64,000 nucleotides of DNA from Bacteroidota bacterium (lineage in GTDB: Bacteria; Bacteroidota; Bacteroidia; AKYH767-A; OLB10): positions 186,001 to 250,000 of the forward strand of contig CP064983.1 in the NCBI GenBank assembly GCA_016699635.1, in the 5' to 3' direction. The notes beneath the pieces are model-generated. The model ran no database searches and was not told where the DNA came from. It saw only the letters and a program-made list of their open reading frames with translations. Each line of letters starts with the position of its first letter. Position 1 is the first letter of the stretch. Positions 37,968 through 47,865 of the stretch are shown here, one piece after another. Both the position numbers and the translations under genes were made by a program.

Positions 37968-39241
37968 ATGGCGGCAACAGAACATAAAGAGTACTATCGC
38001 AACCTGATTACTTTAGTTACCGGTAGCGCATTTGCGCAGTTAATTAGCCTGGCATTGTCACCGGTATTTTCAAGAATATACACACCTCATGAGTTTGGCC
38101 TGCTAGCTGTTTTCATGAGCATTTTAAGTGCATTGTCTGTAATTGTTTGTCTGCGTTATGAGTTTGCCATCATACCTGCACGCACAGGAAAAGATGCATT
38201 TCACCTGCTTGAACTTTGTTTTTATTCAACATTGCTGATTACGGCATTAACGCTTGTAGGTGTAACCATATTCAATCTGTTTTTTTCAACCAATGCTGTC
38301 TTGTCAAAATGGATTTGGTTTCTGCCTTTTATGGTGCTGACAAACGGTTCCTATCAGGCAATGCTCAGTTGGGCAAACAGACATAAAAGCTACAAAGTAA
38401 TATCACGCTACAGAATAATTAATTCAGTTGTTACCAATACCATTATTCTGGGTGCAGGGCTTGCAGGTTTTATTTCAATGGGATTGCTTGCAGGCTTTGT
38501 TACAGGCGGTGTTGTTGCCTCCATCATGCTATACTTTAATATTCAAAAGCAGTCTGAACCATTTACGCTTGGCTTTGATTTGACTGCATTAAAAAATGTT
38601 GCAAAAAAATACGAAGCTTTTCCTAAAGTAAATTTATGGCAATCTATTGCCGATATGCTGCTAATTAACGGAGTCATCTATTTTCTGACTGCATTTTTCA
38701 GCCCTGCTGTTGTAGGTCTGTACGGACTTACCATGAGGGTTTTACAAGCTCCATTTAACCTGATAGGATACAGCATGGGACAGGTTTTTATACAGGATGC
38801 AGCACATCAGTATAATGAAGGAAAAAATATTCAGCCCATTATTAAAAAATCTATTCAACGCACTGCTTTCATAGCTATACCAATTGTGTTACCATTAATT
38901 TTAGCAGGGCCACAACTTTTTGCTTTTGTCTTTGGCGAAAATTGGCGGCAGTCAGGCGAGTATGCTCAAATACTTGCTCCCTGGTTTTTTCTTGACTTTA
39001 TCAGAACACCATTGGGGCAGATTCCTATCATCATGGGCAAGCAAAACGACAATTCACAATAACAATTGCCGGAAATATTTTGATGGTAATTTCTTTGTTG
39101 TTAGGTGGCTTTTATTTTAATAATCCATTGCTTGTGGTCACCTTATTTACAGCACTTCAATCGCTATATCTCATTTATGTCATTTATTGGATCTATAGCA
39201 TTTCTGGTGTAACCTCAGAAATCAGGGATGATTCAAGGTAA
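37968..39241 (+). CDS. Polysaccharide flippase (Wzx-like, oligosaccharide transporter family), one frameshift
   Basis: About 12 membrane helices, with the family N-terminus YYRNLITLVTGSAFAQLISLALSPVFSRIYTP. It would flip lipid-linked repeat units across the inner membrane. The frame breaks near 39035-39055; after it the other frame reads FTITIAGNILMVISLLLGGF and continues to TAA 39239-39241. Corrected length is about 424 residues. It begins the surface-polysaccharide cluster with the ligase and two GT4 genes. Confidence 0.87.
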
Positions 39242-39269
39242 TTCTCTACCCCTGCTATAACCTTATTTT

Positions 39270-39277
39270 TATTTTTG
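39270..39277 (+). promoter_or_regulatory. Bacteroidota -7 element TATTTTTG before the O-antigen ligase gene
   Basis: Exact TAnnTTTG match 12 nt before ATG 39290; supports 39290 rather than the in-frame TTG at 39275 as start. Confidence 0.4.
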
Positions 39278-39289
39278 CAGTTCAAGACA

Positions 39290-40594
39290 ATGACTGTTAC
39301 TCCCAATAGCATACCGGCCAACAACACGTATCAACTGCTTCAAAAGATTTTATGCTTCTGCCTGGCAATTACATCTTTTATGGCAGTGCCTTACTCTAAA
39401 AGTATTGCATTCGACTGGTTTATTCAACTGCCCGGAAGTTATAAGATTAGTCTTTTTAACTTAGTAGAAATAATAAGTTTCTCAACTGCTTTTTTCATAA
39501 TCAGGCTTCGGGTTTTAGCAGGTATTGAAAGAAGAATTCTGATTGCCCTCTTACTAGTAATGGCAACCCGAGTAATTTCTCTGCTCTTTGCAAAACAATA
39601 TGAATCCATTCAATATTTCAGCATTCTGAGGTTTGCCGAAGTTTTATTAGGATTAATTATCCTGACCAACCTGTTGCAATCTAAAGCCAACAGAAATATT
39701 TTTATTGCTGGATTGGCATGTGGGTTATTGATTGAATGTTTTCTTGGCTTAAACATGGTCATTCAAACAGGAGGACATCTAAGAGGCATTTTCTTCGGAA
39801 TACCATCATATCAGATGATGGTGCTTTTCATTCTGTTTTTATTCTTACTTACAAAATCACAGAATTTAATTATTTTAATATTTGCCATTAATATTTTACT
39901 TACCGGAATAATGGCTACACAAACACGTGCAGCATTAATCCAATTAGCAGTAGGCATGATTGTAGTTATCATAATTGCCTATAAACAAGGTTTCTTTAAA
40001 AGATTTGCTATAACTTTAGTAGTTGTTACTATTGTTCATAGCATTACACTTTATTCCATGCAATCAGTTATCAGTGCAGCAAAGGAACGATTTGAAGATG
40101 CTATCAAAGAAGGAAAAATTCACTTAGAAGAAGACGAACATTCAGTTGGCGGTGGCACCATTCAATATAGATTGTATTTATGGGATAAAAGTATTGGAGC
40201 CTTTCTTAGCCATCCTGTAACCGGTATTGGAAGCGGCAGCTTCCCTCGACAGTTAGATTCACTACCTCAAAAATTCGGAGTGCAATTAGAACGTAATGAT
40301 AAAAATCTACCACTGAGTACACATAATACATTTTTAGGAGTGTTGGCAGAAACAGGAATAGTTGGCATTACAGCATATTTTTTCTGGCTTAGTTGTATAA
40401 TAATTTTGATTATAAAATATTACCGTTCTTCAAGCCATAGGAGTTTTGAAACTGCAGTAGCAATCATGTTAGGAATATTTATTTTTTCAGATTTTTGGTC
40501 ACAACAGTCTTTTCTTCCCAACATGACATATCTGACCGCCTATTTACTTGCTTCATTACGCAGCGAAAATTATAATCCACTACCATCCTCATAA
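39290..40594 (+). CDS. O-antigen ligase / Wzy-type polymerase family membrane protein
   Basis: About ten membrane helices with the large periplasmic loop carrying HPVTGIGSGSFPRQL and STHNTFLGVLAETGIVGITAYF, the Wzy_C/WaaL signature. It would join or polymerise O-antigen or exopolysaccharide on lipid carriers. About 434 residues. The stop lies 3 bp before the next glycosyltransferase. Confidence 0.88.
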   Translation: MTVTPNSIPANNTYQLLQKILCFCLAITSFMAVPYSKSIAFDWFIQLPGSYKISLFNLVEIISFSTAFFIIRLRVLAGIERRILIALLLVMATRVISLLFAKQYESIQYFSILRFAEVLLGLIILTNLLQSKANRNIFIAGLACGLLIECFLGLNMVIQTGGHLRGIFFGIPSYQMMVLFILFLFLLTKSQNLIILIFAINILLTGIMATQTRAALIQLAVGMIVVIIIAYKQGFFKRFAITLVVVTIVHSITLYSMQSVISAAKERFEDAIKEGKIHLEEDEHSVGGGTIQYRLYLWDKSIGAFLSHPVTGIGSGSFPRQLDSLPQKFGVQLERNDKNLPLSTHNTFLGVLAETGIVGITAYFFWLSCIIILIIKYYRSSSHRSFETAVAIMLGIFIFSDFWSQQSFLPNMTYLTAYLLASLRSENYNPLPSS

Positions 40595-40597
40595 GCT

Positions 40598-41677
40598 ATG
40601 AAGATTTTGCTGCTTGCTAATGCAGACTCTATCCACACCAAAAAATGGTGCATAGCACTTGCTGAAAGAGGCTTTGAGATTGCAGTCTTTTCTATGAGCC
40701 CGACTGATACTCTTTGGATAAACGAAAAGAATATAAAACTGTTTGTAAATAATCGCTCCAAAAAAGGTGAACATCATTTATCTAAAATAACCTATCTCGC
40801 AGCATTACCTGCTTTAAGTAAAGTAATCAGACAATTTAAACCCGATATAGTACATGCACATTATGCAACAAGTTATGGATTGCTTGGCTATCTTTCAAAA
40901 TTTAAACCGTTCTATATTTCAGTTTGGGGAAGTGACATTATTGATTTTCCACGTAAAAGTTTTTTTCATAAACTGCTCTTGCAAAAAATCCTTAAAAGCT
41001 CTGATAAGCTAATGTGTTCAAGCCAATACCTAAAACGTCAATTAAACGACCTAGTATCTAAAGAAGTTAAAGTTATACCCTTTGGAGTTGACACAAAATT
41101 ATTCAGACCAACTACTTCTGATAAAAGATTTTCAGGTATTACAATTGGAATCATTAAGTCGCTTGAACCGGTTTACAATATTCCTCTTGTAATTGAAGCA
41201 TTAAATATCCTGAAAAACAAATATAAAATTGACAATTGCAAATTACTGATTGTTGGTGGTGGCTCTTTAGAAAGTAAGCTCAAACAACAAGTAAACAATT
41301 TAGGTTTAGGTAATGATGTCATATTTACCGGAAAGGTAGAACAAAATAAAGTTGTAGAATATCATAATGCCATTGATATCTTTATAAATGTCTCTGTGTA
41401 TGAAAGCCTGGGCGTTTCTGTTCTCGAAGCTTCAGCTTGTGAAAAGCCTGTTATTGCAACAAACGTGGGTGGGCTTTGCGAAGTTGTTGAAGATAATAAA
41501 ACCGGTTTCTTAATTGATGAGGTAACTCCAGAAAAACTTGCTGAAAAAATATTATTCCTTATCAACCATCCGGAAAAGAGAAACGAGATGGGCGTGAATG
41601 GAAGAATCTATGTTATCAAATATTTTGAGTGGGAACAAAGCATTAACCAAATGGTAAATGAATACCTCAATAATTAA
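40598..41677 (+). CDS. GT4-family glycosyltransferase
   Basis: GT-B fold retaining glycosyltransferase with MKILLLANADSIHTKKW, VIPFGVDTKLFRP, LIVGGGSLESKLKQ and the nucleotide-sugar E-x7-E motif in YESLGVSVLEASACEKPVIATNVGG. Cytoplasmic, 359 residues. Donor and acceptor unknown; context says surface polysaccharide. Confidence 0.92.
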   Translation: MKILLLANADSIHTKKWCIALAERGFEIAVFSMSPTDTLWINEKNIKLFVNNRSKKGEHHLSKITYLAALPALSKVIRQFKPDIVHAHYATSYGLLGYLSKFKPFYISVWGSDIIDFPRKSFFHKLLLQKILKSSDKLMCSSQYLKRQLNDLVSKEVKVIPFGVDTKLFRPTTSDKRFSGITIGIIKSLEPVYNIPLVIEALNILKNKYKIDNCKLLIVGGGSLESKLKQQVNNLGLGNDVIFTGKVEQNKVVEYHNAIDIFINVSVYESLGVSVLEASACEKPVIATNVGGLCEVVEDNKTGFLIDEVTPEKLAEKILFLINHPEKRNEMGVNGRIYVIKYFEWEQSINQMVNEYLNN

Positions 41678-41682
41678 CTTTG
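41675..41682 (+). promoter_or_regulatory. Bacteroidota -7 element TAACTTTG overlapping the upstream stop codon
   Basis: Exact TAnnTTTG match. Its TAA is also the stop codon of the preceding glycosyltransferase, and the next ATG (41689) follows 6 nt later, suggesting a near-leaderless internal promoter. Confidence 0.4.
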
Positions 41683-41688
41683 CCATCC

Positions 41689-42929
41689 ATGAAATTCACC
41701 ATCCTTACTCAATATTACCCTCCTGAAACAGGCGCTCCGCAAAATCGCCTTTCAGACCTTGCATTGCAGTTAAAAAACGCAGGACATGATGTAACTATTC
41801 TTACTGCAATGCCTAATTATCCGCAGAATGAAATTCATGCCAACTATAAAGGTCGCTATTTTATTTCAGAAAGTTTAAATGGGATTTCAATTCTCAGAAG
41901 TTGGATATATGTCGGCAAAAGCCGCTCTGTTATTCCGCGACTGTTCAATTATTTTTCATTTGTTATTTCGTCTTTCATCTGGGGAATAATTAAACTTAAA
42001 AAACAAGATGTCATTATTTGTGAAAGTCCCCCACTCTTTCTTGGAATTTCAGGATGGCTGCTTTCCGTTTTCAAGAAATCAAAACTTGTGTTTAATATCT
42101 CCGACCTATGGCTTGAGTCGGCAGAGAAATTAGGTGTCATCACAAACAAAACACTTTTGAAACTTGCTGAGCGACTCGAACTTTTTCTTTACAGAAAATC
42201 TTTTCTCATTACCGGTCAAACGCAGGGTATAGTTAAAAATATTGGTGACAGAACTAATCTTTCTAACCTACATTGGTTGCCTAATGGCATTTCTGATGAT
42301 GTGGTTAATTTAAATCTCAACAAAGACGATTGCCGTAAGAAATTGAATCTGGCTGATGATAGTTTTATCTTTAGCTATACCGGTGTGATAGGGCATGCAC
42401 AAGGATTGGAAATCATCATTCACGCAGCAGAAAAATTTGTTTCTAAAAATGTGACAATTGTTTTTTGTGGTGATGGCCCCGAATTGGAAAGTTTGAAAGC
42501 ATTAGCAGATAAGTCAGGTTTTAATCATTTTGTTTTTACCGGTGCAGTTGACAAAAAGTTGCACTTCAAGTAGTAGCCGCTTCTGATGCAGCAATTATCC
42601 CTCTCAAACGTCTTGATCTTTTTAAAGGAGCTATCCCATCTAAAATTTTTGAAAACTGCGCACTTGGCAAACCTATTTTATTAGGTGTTGATGGCGAAGC
42701 AAAAGAATTATTTGTCAATCAGGCACAGGCAGGAATTTATTTTGAACCGGAAAATATAAATGAGCTATCCACTGCCATGGAAAAACTGTTTGAAAATAAT
42801 ATACTCTGCACCTCATTAGGACAAAACGGAAAACAATATGTGTTGAGCAAATTTTCGAGAAAACAAATTGCAATCAATTTTCTGAATGTATTGGAACAAA
42901 AACTCAAAGATTCCACTTCAACTCAATAA
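41689..42929 (+). CDS. GT4-family glycosyltransferase, WbuB-like (one frameshift)
   Basis: N-terminal FTILTQYYPPETGAPQNRLSDLA is typical of WbuB-like N-acetylfucosamine/hexosamine transferases. The frame shifts in an A-run at about 42551-42556. After correction VALQVVAASDAAIIPLKRLD leads to the donor-binding region FKGAIPSKIFENCALGKPILLG and a stop at 42929. Corrected length is about 413 residues. ATG 41689 is preferred to 41680 because of the -7 element immediately upstream. Last gene of the polysaccharide cluster; the following 255 bp hold nothing I recognise. Confidence 0.87.
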
Positions 42930-43184
42930 GATTTTATTTCTCTCTTCAACAGAACATACACAACATTACAAGCCTCCTTCCATAAAATAATTTTTCTCTG
43001 AAACAATACTTAATTTTGAGTAGAATCGTTGTAAAAATCAGACTAAGAAATTAACAATTTTCAGAGGTGAAATCACGGTATATTCCGTTTACCAAATAAA
43101 AAGGGCTATTCACCCAAAAGTATTTTGTATAATTGATGAAACTTTATTTCTTTGTTTTCGTTGAAATTAATTCAACATCTATAA

Positions 43185-43255
43185 GGTCGAGTGGCCGAGA
43201 GTATAGGCAAAAGTCCGCAAGACTTTTTACAGTAGTTCAAATCTACTCTCGACCT
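43185..43255 (+). tRNA. tRNA-Cys (GCA), atypical anticodon loop
   Basis: Acceptor GGTCGAG pairs with CTCGACC (43248-43254). T-arm AGTAG-TTCAAAT-CTACT is standard. The anticodon stem AAAGT/ACTTT encloses loop CCGCAAG, giving anticodon GCA at 43217-43219. Position 33 is C where U is nearly universal, and position 38 is G, so C32-G38 could pair and shrink the loop. The D-loop lacks the usual GG. A strong terminator follows. Either an odd functional tRNA or one with base errors. Confidence 0.7.
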
Positions 43256-43263
43256 CAAAAAAA

Positions 43264-43290
43264 GCCGTCAGCCTGCTGACGGCTTTTTTT
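43264..43290. terminator. Bidirectional terminator between tRNA-Cys and the SUI1 gene
   Basis: Perfect 9-bp stem GCCGTCAGC/GCTGACGGC with a 2-nt loop, flanked by A-run on the left and T-run on the right, so it can stop transcription from both sides. Confidence 0.9.
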
Positions 43291-43293
43291 ATG

Positions 43294-43638
43294 CTATCCT
43301 CCTGCCTTCTTAACCTTGTATCCTGCTGCAAGCAATAAATCAAAAACTTTTTCTCTTTGATCACCCTGAATAATTATTTCACCATCCTTAAAAGTTCCTC
43401 CTGTGCCACACTTAGTCTTTAACATCTTTGTGAGTTTCTCAATATCTTCTTCTTTCCCCACAAATCCCGTTATCAGCGTTACCGTTTTACCACCACGTTG
43501 TTTGCTGTCTCGCAGCACTCTTAAATCCTGCTGTGCCGGTGCCGGTGTTTCAGACTCTGTATTGTTATCGTTGTTGTATTTAAAATCAGGATTGGTACTA
43601 TAAACAATTCCTGAGCTTTCGTTTTTCTTCTTCGACAT
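43294..43638 (-). CDS. SUI1/eIF1-family translation factor (YciH-like)
   Basis: 114 residues. A charged, variable N-terminus is followed by the SUI1 domain: RGGKTVTLITGFVGKEEDIEKLT, KTKCGTGGTFKDGEIIIQGDQRE and a terminal VFDLLLAAGYKVKKAGG. Bacterial members influence start-codon selection in vitro. It lies 1 bp downstream of the lipid kinase gene and ends at the bidirectional terminator. Confidence 0.92.
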   Translation of the reverse strand: MSKKKNESSGIVYSTNPDFKYNNDNNTESETPAPAQQDLRVLRDSKQRGGKTVTLITGFVGKEEDIEKLTKMLKTKCGTGGTFKDGEIIIQGDQREKVFDLLLAAGYKVKKAGG

Positions 43639-43639
43639 T

Positions 43640-44511
43640 TTATGGAATTATAATATTTAAAGATTGTGGAATTAATTGCACTTCAACCGATGAAGCCATT
43701 CCGGCAGGCTCGCCATCAATATGCATGGGTTGTTCCTTTTCAAAATCAACAGAATATTTTTTTACTCTGATACATCTATAACTATTTGATGTTTCCAATT
43801 TACCATTAAACATTTTTACAGCAAATGGAATCATCTTCAAAACAGATGGACGCTTTATCATCACAACGTCCAACATACCATCGTTTACCTGTGCTGCCGG
43901 TGCAATGCGTGCATTATTTCCAAATTGCGAACTGTTGGCAATACACATCAACCATGCTTTTTGTTGCTGCCCTGATACATCAGTAAATTTCATCTCTTCA
44001 AAATCAGAAATACTGCGTATTACAGTTTTAATATACGATTGTAACCCTCTAACTTTTAACGCTGCAAAACGATGTGCAACAAGTGCATCAAAACCTACTC
44101 CTGCAAGGTTTACGGCAAACCTGTCATTAACTAAAAAAGTATCAATTGCAAACTTCTTTCCATCATTAATTAACCCAATAGCTCTTTTGTAATTCATCGG
44201 TATGCGCAAATGACGTGCAAGTCCATTTCCCGAACCTGTTGGTACTATAGCTAATGATGTTTCACTACCTTTCAAAGCCTGTGCTGTTTCATTAACTGTA
44301 CCATCGCCACCAACACAAACAACTAAATCAATTTTATCTTTTACTGCTTCTGCCGCAAGTGTAGTTGCATGTCCTACAAATTCAGTCTTCTTAAAATACA
44401 TTCGCCAAAATTTTTACTGAGAATTTTACCCGCAACAACAATAATATCCTCGTTTAGTCCATGCCCGGCTTTAGGATTCAGAATAAACATTACGCGCTTG
44501 CTGCTATTCAT
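43640..44511 (-). CDS. Diacylglycerol/lipid kinase family protein, YegS-like (one frameshift)
   Basis: DAGK-catalytic fold: VVCVGGDGTVNETAQALKG (GGDGT nucleotide motif) and VPTGSGNGLARHLRIP; terminal region PMHIDGEPAG. Phosphorylates a lipid. The N-terminus is in another frame: ATG 44511 gives MNSSKRVMFILNPKAGHG, joined to YFKKTEFVGHATTLAAE after a frameshift near 44395-44405. Corrected length is about 290 residues. It overlaps the LTA-synthase-like gene by 8 bp. Confidence 0.88.
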
Positions 44512-46341
44512 CCTCCGTAAGTTTATTGTGAATCATACTTCTGTTATACAAACTAACAAAAACCTTTAATGTATTTGAAGCTTTAATTGAATCGTTCACT
44601 GTTTTTGCATCACGCAGTACAAAATGAAACTCCGTATCAAAGTCTGTAGTTGTAACGCTGTTGTTTGTAATCAACTGATAAGTACCATCAAGAAAACTAA
44701 CAGCAAAGCAACTGCTGACTGTTGTATCAAAAATACTGTTGCCGAAAAATTTAAATTTATCAGGATAATGCAGATAATTTAATACTCCGGGAACTATATC
44801 TGTATGCTGTGTAACGTTTTGATATTGTCCTTGCAACAGGCTATCATCAGGAGCAAAATACACAATTGGCACTTCGTAAATGCCTGTTCGTGTTTGATAA
44901 TGACTAACTATTGAAGGACCTGTATGGTCGGCAGTAATTACAAAAAGTGTGTTGTGATACCACGGTTGTTTTTAGCACATTCAAAATATTGCTGAAGTGC
45001 ATAATCGGCATAACGCACAGCACGATGTATAGGCTGTTCACCTTCTTTAAATCTTGAATTGTACTGAGGTGGTATAGCATAAGGATGATGCGATGAAAGC
45101 GAAAAATGGTGGCAACAAATGGTTGCTTCTGATTATTTAGTTCATGACAAAAAAACTGAAAGAAAGGCTCATCATAAACGCCCCACGTACCATCATAATC
45201 TTTGTCGCCATATTCATTTCTTCCTACATAATGATCATATCCGGCCATCTTGGTAAAGTTCTCAAAACCCATTGTACCATTATTTCCTCCATGATAAAAC
45301 GAAGAAGTATAACCATATTTTTTCAGTAAGAATGGCAAACTACTCAGGTTATTGCTGTTGTACTGTCCGCTGATGTAAGGCGTATTCATCAATGCCGGAA
45401 TTCCCGAAACAATACCCGGTATGCCTTCAATAGATTTTTTACCATTGGCATAAGCATCAGTACAGGTTAAACTGTGCTGCATCAAAGAATCTAAAAATGG
45501 TGTGTAACCCTTGCCCTGATTAAAATAGCCTGTATATTCCTTCCCAAAACTCTCCATGATGATTAATACAACATTCATTCGTCTAAATACTCCTGAATTT
45601 GCATAGTTATGCATGGGATTAAAATATGTCAATGCAGAAGGAATTTTTTTGTCAAAGTTGTAGTTCTTGAGTTCATCTTTTCCAAGTGTTTTTAGGATAG
45701 TAAATGTGGTGTTGAGAATGGCAGCTACATTCTGATTGCTCGTATAACGTGCAGCAGTAAGCACAGAAATTGGTTTGTATTGAAGTCCGCCTCTGAAAAG
45801 CAGAACGGTTAAACCTATAGTCACAACAATTTCTGCAAACCACCATTTGCTTTTTCCTGTTCTACGGTTTAAAAACCATTGAAATGCCTTGTAAAGTCCA
45901 ACAGAAAGAATCAGAAATGTGACTAACAACCCCCAATAGTCACGTAAAAATGACGGCAACATATTGAAGAAATCGTCACCCATGGTAGCTACACCAAAAA
46001 ATCGGCTGTGGTGCGTTTTGAGTAAAATGATAATAACCGACATCTACTACGTTAAAAAGCAGAAATGGCAGGTTGCCAAGCAAGAATAAGGTTGTTATTA
46101 CAATTTTCACAGATTTCCGATGAAATTTGAATGGCAACAGTAATATGACGGCAATAAGTACGTTTGTAATAAAAATAGCGCTGAGGTCAAAGCGAAGACC
46201 GGCAAAAAGCACCATTAAAAATTCTGCCGGGCTACTGAGACTGAAAGAACTAAGGTTTATTATAATAAAAGAAAGGCGTAATAACGAATATATGACAATG
46301 AGGAATGCCAATAACGACAATACAATTTTTCTGTTCGACAT
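44504..46341 (-). CDS. LTA synthase-family sulfatase-fold membrane protein (two frameshifts)
   Basis: N-terminal helices (about five) followed by an alkaline-phosphatase-fold domain: VVLIIMESFGKEYTGYF with the upstream metal-binding Glu and catalytic-residue region, DAYANGKKSIEGIPGIVSG, and QHTDIVPGVLNYLHYP near the end. Relatives move phosphoglycerol or phosphoethanolamine onto glycans or lipids. Three frames join near 45990-46020 and 44890-44940. Corrected length is about 612 residues. It is first in an operon with the lipid kinase and SUI1 genes. Since Bacteroidota lack lipoteichoic acid, the target is probably another envelope polymer. Confidence 0.85.
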
Positions 46342-46447
46342 GCAGAGGGCAAATATAACTTATAGGCTTTGTAACCTATAGAAGCAGGTGGTTTTAGTGT
46401 CAATAACCATTAACTTTAAGCTGTTAATATCTAATCTTGAAAAAATA

Positions 46448-46479
46448 TTGAAAACCTGACAATTAAAGTATTAATTTTG
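46448..46479 (+). promoter_or_regulatory. Bacteroidota promoter (TTG, 21 nt, TAATTTTG) for the Ala-rich lipoprotein
   Basis: TTG at 46448-46450 and TAATTTTG at 46472-46479 with 21-nt spacing fit the phylum consensus. The expected start gives a leader of about 22 nt before ATG 46509. Confidence 0.65.
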
Positions 46480-46508
46480 CGACAAATTTCAATCAATTCA
46501 AAATAAAA

Positions 46509-46928
46509 ATGAAAAAATCACTACTAGCGCTATCAGTAGCAGGTATGTTTCTGCTGAGCGCCTGCGGACCAAGCGCAGATGAAAAAGCCGCTGAGGCAAA
46601 AAGAGTACAAGATTCTATTGATGCAGTTAATGCTGCTGCTGCTGAGAAAGCCTATCAGGATTCTATGGCAATGGTTGCAGAAGCACAAGCTGCTGCCGAA
46701 AAAGCTGCACAAGATTCTATTGCTGCTGCTGAAGAAGCTGCTAAAAACAAAAAAGGTGGAAAACCGGCTACTAAAACAGTAACTAAGGAAGAGCCTAAAA
46801 AAGTTGAGCCACAGAAACAAAGCGGTTCTTTGAAAGATAAGATTGGTGCTGAAACAAAAAATGCTACTGACGCAGGAAAGAAAGAAGGCGAAAATGCACC
46901 TAAAAAGCTTAAAGATAAATTGAAATAA
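46509..46928 (+). CDS. Ala/Lys-rich lipoprotein of unknown function
   Basis: 139 residues. Lipoprotein signal with lipobox LSAC (LLSACGPSAD). The mature part is low-complexity: repeated QDSIDA/QDSMAM/QDSIAA segments separated by alanine and glutamate, then lysine-rich VTKEEPKKVEPQKQ and KLKDKLK. Probably an extended helix tethered to a membrane. No family recognised. It has its own promoter and terminator, so a single-gene unit. Confidence 0.8.
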   Translation: MKKSLLALSVAGMFLLSACGPSADEKAAEAKRVQDSIDAVNAAAAEKAYQDSMAMVAEAQAAAEKAAQDSIAAAEEAAKNKKGGKPATKTVTKEEPKKVEPQKQSGSLKDKIGAETKNATDAGKKEGENAPKKLKDKLK

Positions 46929-46946
46929 TTTTTCTTAAGTAATATT

Positions 46947-46980
46947 AAAGAGGCTGTCCCAAAAGGGCAGCCTCTTTTGT
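46947..46980 (+). terminator. Terminator after the Ala-rich lipoprotein
   Basis: Stem AAAGAGGCTGTCCC / GGGCAGCCTCTTT (one mismatch) with a 4-nt loop and following T-rich stretch. Confidence 0.9.
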
Positions 46981-47028
46981 TTGGGTATGTCTTGTACAAA
47001 GTCTTTTATTATCACTAATTATGCTCCC

Positions 47029-47058
47029 GTAGGTGCGAGCGTCCTTTCCGCTCGTGCC
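47029..47058. repeat. REP hairpin upstream of the RAYT gene
   Basis: GTAGGTGCGAGCG-loop-CGCTCGTGCC. It is the inverted counterpart of the hairpin at 47683-47712 downstream of the transposase. A short TTTGCA/TGCAAA hairpin follows at about 47069-47083. Confidence 0.8.
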
Positions 47059-47107
47059 ATTTATTTTGTTTGCATCTTGCAAACTATAAGACTTACTTTG
47101 CCGGTGC

Positions 47108-47640
47108 ATGAGCGAAAAATACAAAATATTTCCTGATGGGCTATACTTTGTTACATTAACCACAGTTGGCTGGATTGATGTTTTTACAAGAGCCATTTAC
47201 TGCGATGAGATAGTTAAGAATTTAAATTACTGCATTGACAATAAAAAGCTAAAAGTGTTTGCTTTTTGCATTATGCCATCACACATTCATTTAATTGCAA
47301 AAACGGAAGACGATGTGAGTTTAAGCAATGTGTTACGCAACTTTAAGAGTTACACATCAAAGCAAATTATTAAAATGATTGAAGAAAGCCACACGGAAAG
47401 CAGGCGCGAATGGTTGCTTTATATGTTTGAGTTTTACGGCAAAAAAATGCGCACAATGTTAAATATCAGTTTTGGCAACAGAATAATCATGCCTTCGATT
47501 TATTCAGTAATAAATTTATTGATCAAAAAGTAAATTACATACACAACAATCCTGTGGAAGCACGAATAGTTACAGAGCCACATTTTTATGTATATAGCAG
47601 TGCTAATCAATTTACCGATTTAAAGCTGGCTGAACTATAA
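47108..47640 (+). CDS. REP-associated tyrosine transposase (RAYT), one frameshift
   Basis: Y1 (HUH) single-strand transposase of the IS200-like RAYT group. The HUH histidines are in MPSHIHLIAK and the nucleophile tyrosine is probably in FKSYTSKQIIK. The frame shifts near 47440-47450 in an A-run (GKKMR); the corrected frame reads VKYQFWQQNNHAFDLF, then VNYIHNNPVEA and FYVYSSANQF, to TAA 47638-47640. Corrected length is about 177 residues. Flanked by inverted REP hairpins that are its likely substrate. Confidence 0.9.
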
Positions 47641-47641
47641 A

Positions 47642-47712
47642 GTCCGATAGCTATCGGACGGCCGGAGGCCGCAAGGATAAAAGGCACGAGCGGAAATGAC
47701 GCTCGCGCCTAC
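47642..47712. repeat. REP cluster downstream of the RAYT gene
   Basis: Three palindromes in a row: GTCCGATAGCTATCGGAC (47642-47659, perfect 18 bp), GGCC-GGA-GGCC, and GGCACGAGCG/CGCTCGCGCC (47683-47712). The same cluster, inverted, is at 26646-26733; the CGATAGCTATCG core also occurs inside a coding sequence at 63775-63792. Confidence 0.85.
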
Positions 47713-47777
47713 AACAGAAAACACAACTTGCATCGGTCATACCTTTCGGAACCAATTATTTTATTTTACCTTTGGGA

Positions 47778-47858
47778 AAACTAACCGGAGGGGTTTACAA
47801 TTGCCGTATTTACAGTGGTAGCGATGTGCTGAGCCAAAAGCTGGTAGTCGTTAAGTAA
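47778..47858 (+). pseudogene. Orphan T9SS C-terminal sorting-domain fragment
   Basis: Frame reads LTGGVYNCRIYSGSDVLS then QKLVVVK and stop, the last about 25 residues of a T9SS sorting domain. No gene body precedes it; the RAYT/REP unit lies just upstream. Probably the 3' remnant of a surface-protein gene. Confidence 0.7.
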
Positions 47859-47865
47859 ATTTATT

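Noticed and set aside
42930..43184. Gene in the gap before tRNA-Cys
   Set aside because: No open frame or recognisable structure; treated as plain intergenic sequence.
46533..46820. Long minus-strand ORFs opposite the Ala-rich lipoprotein
   Set aside because: They mirror the low-complexity codons of the plus-strand gene, which has a lipobox, promoter and terminator.
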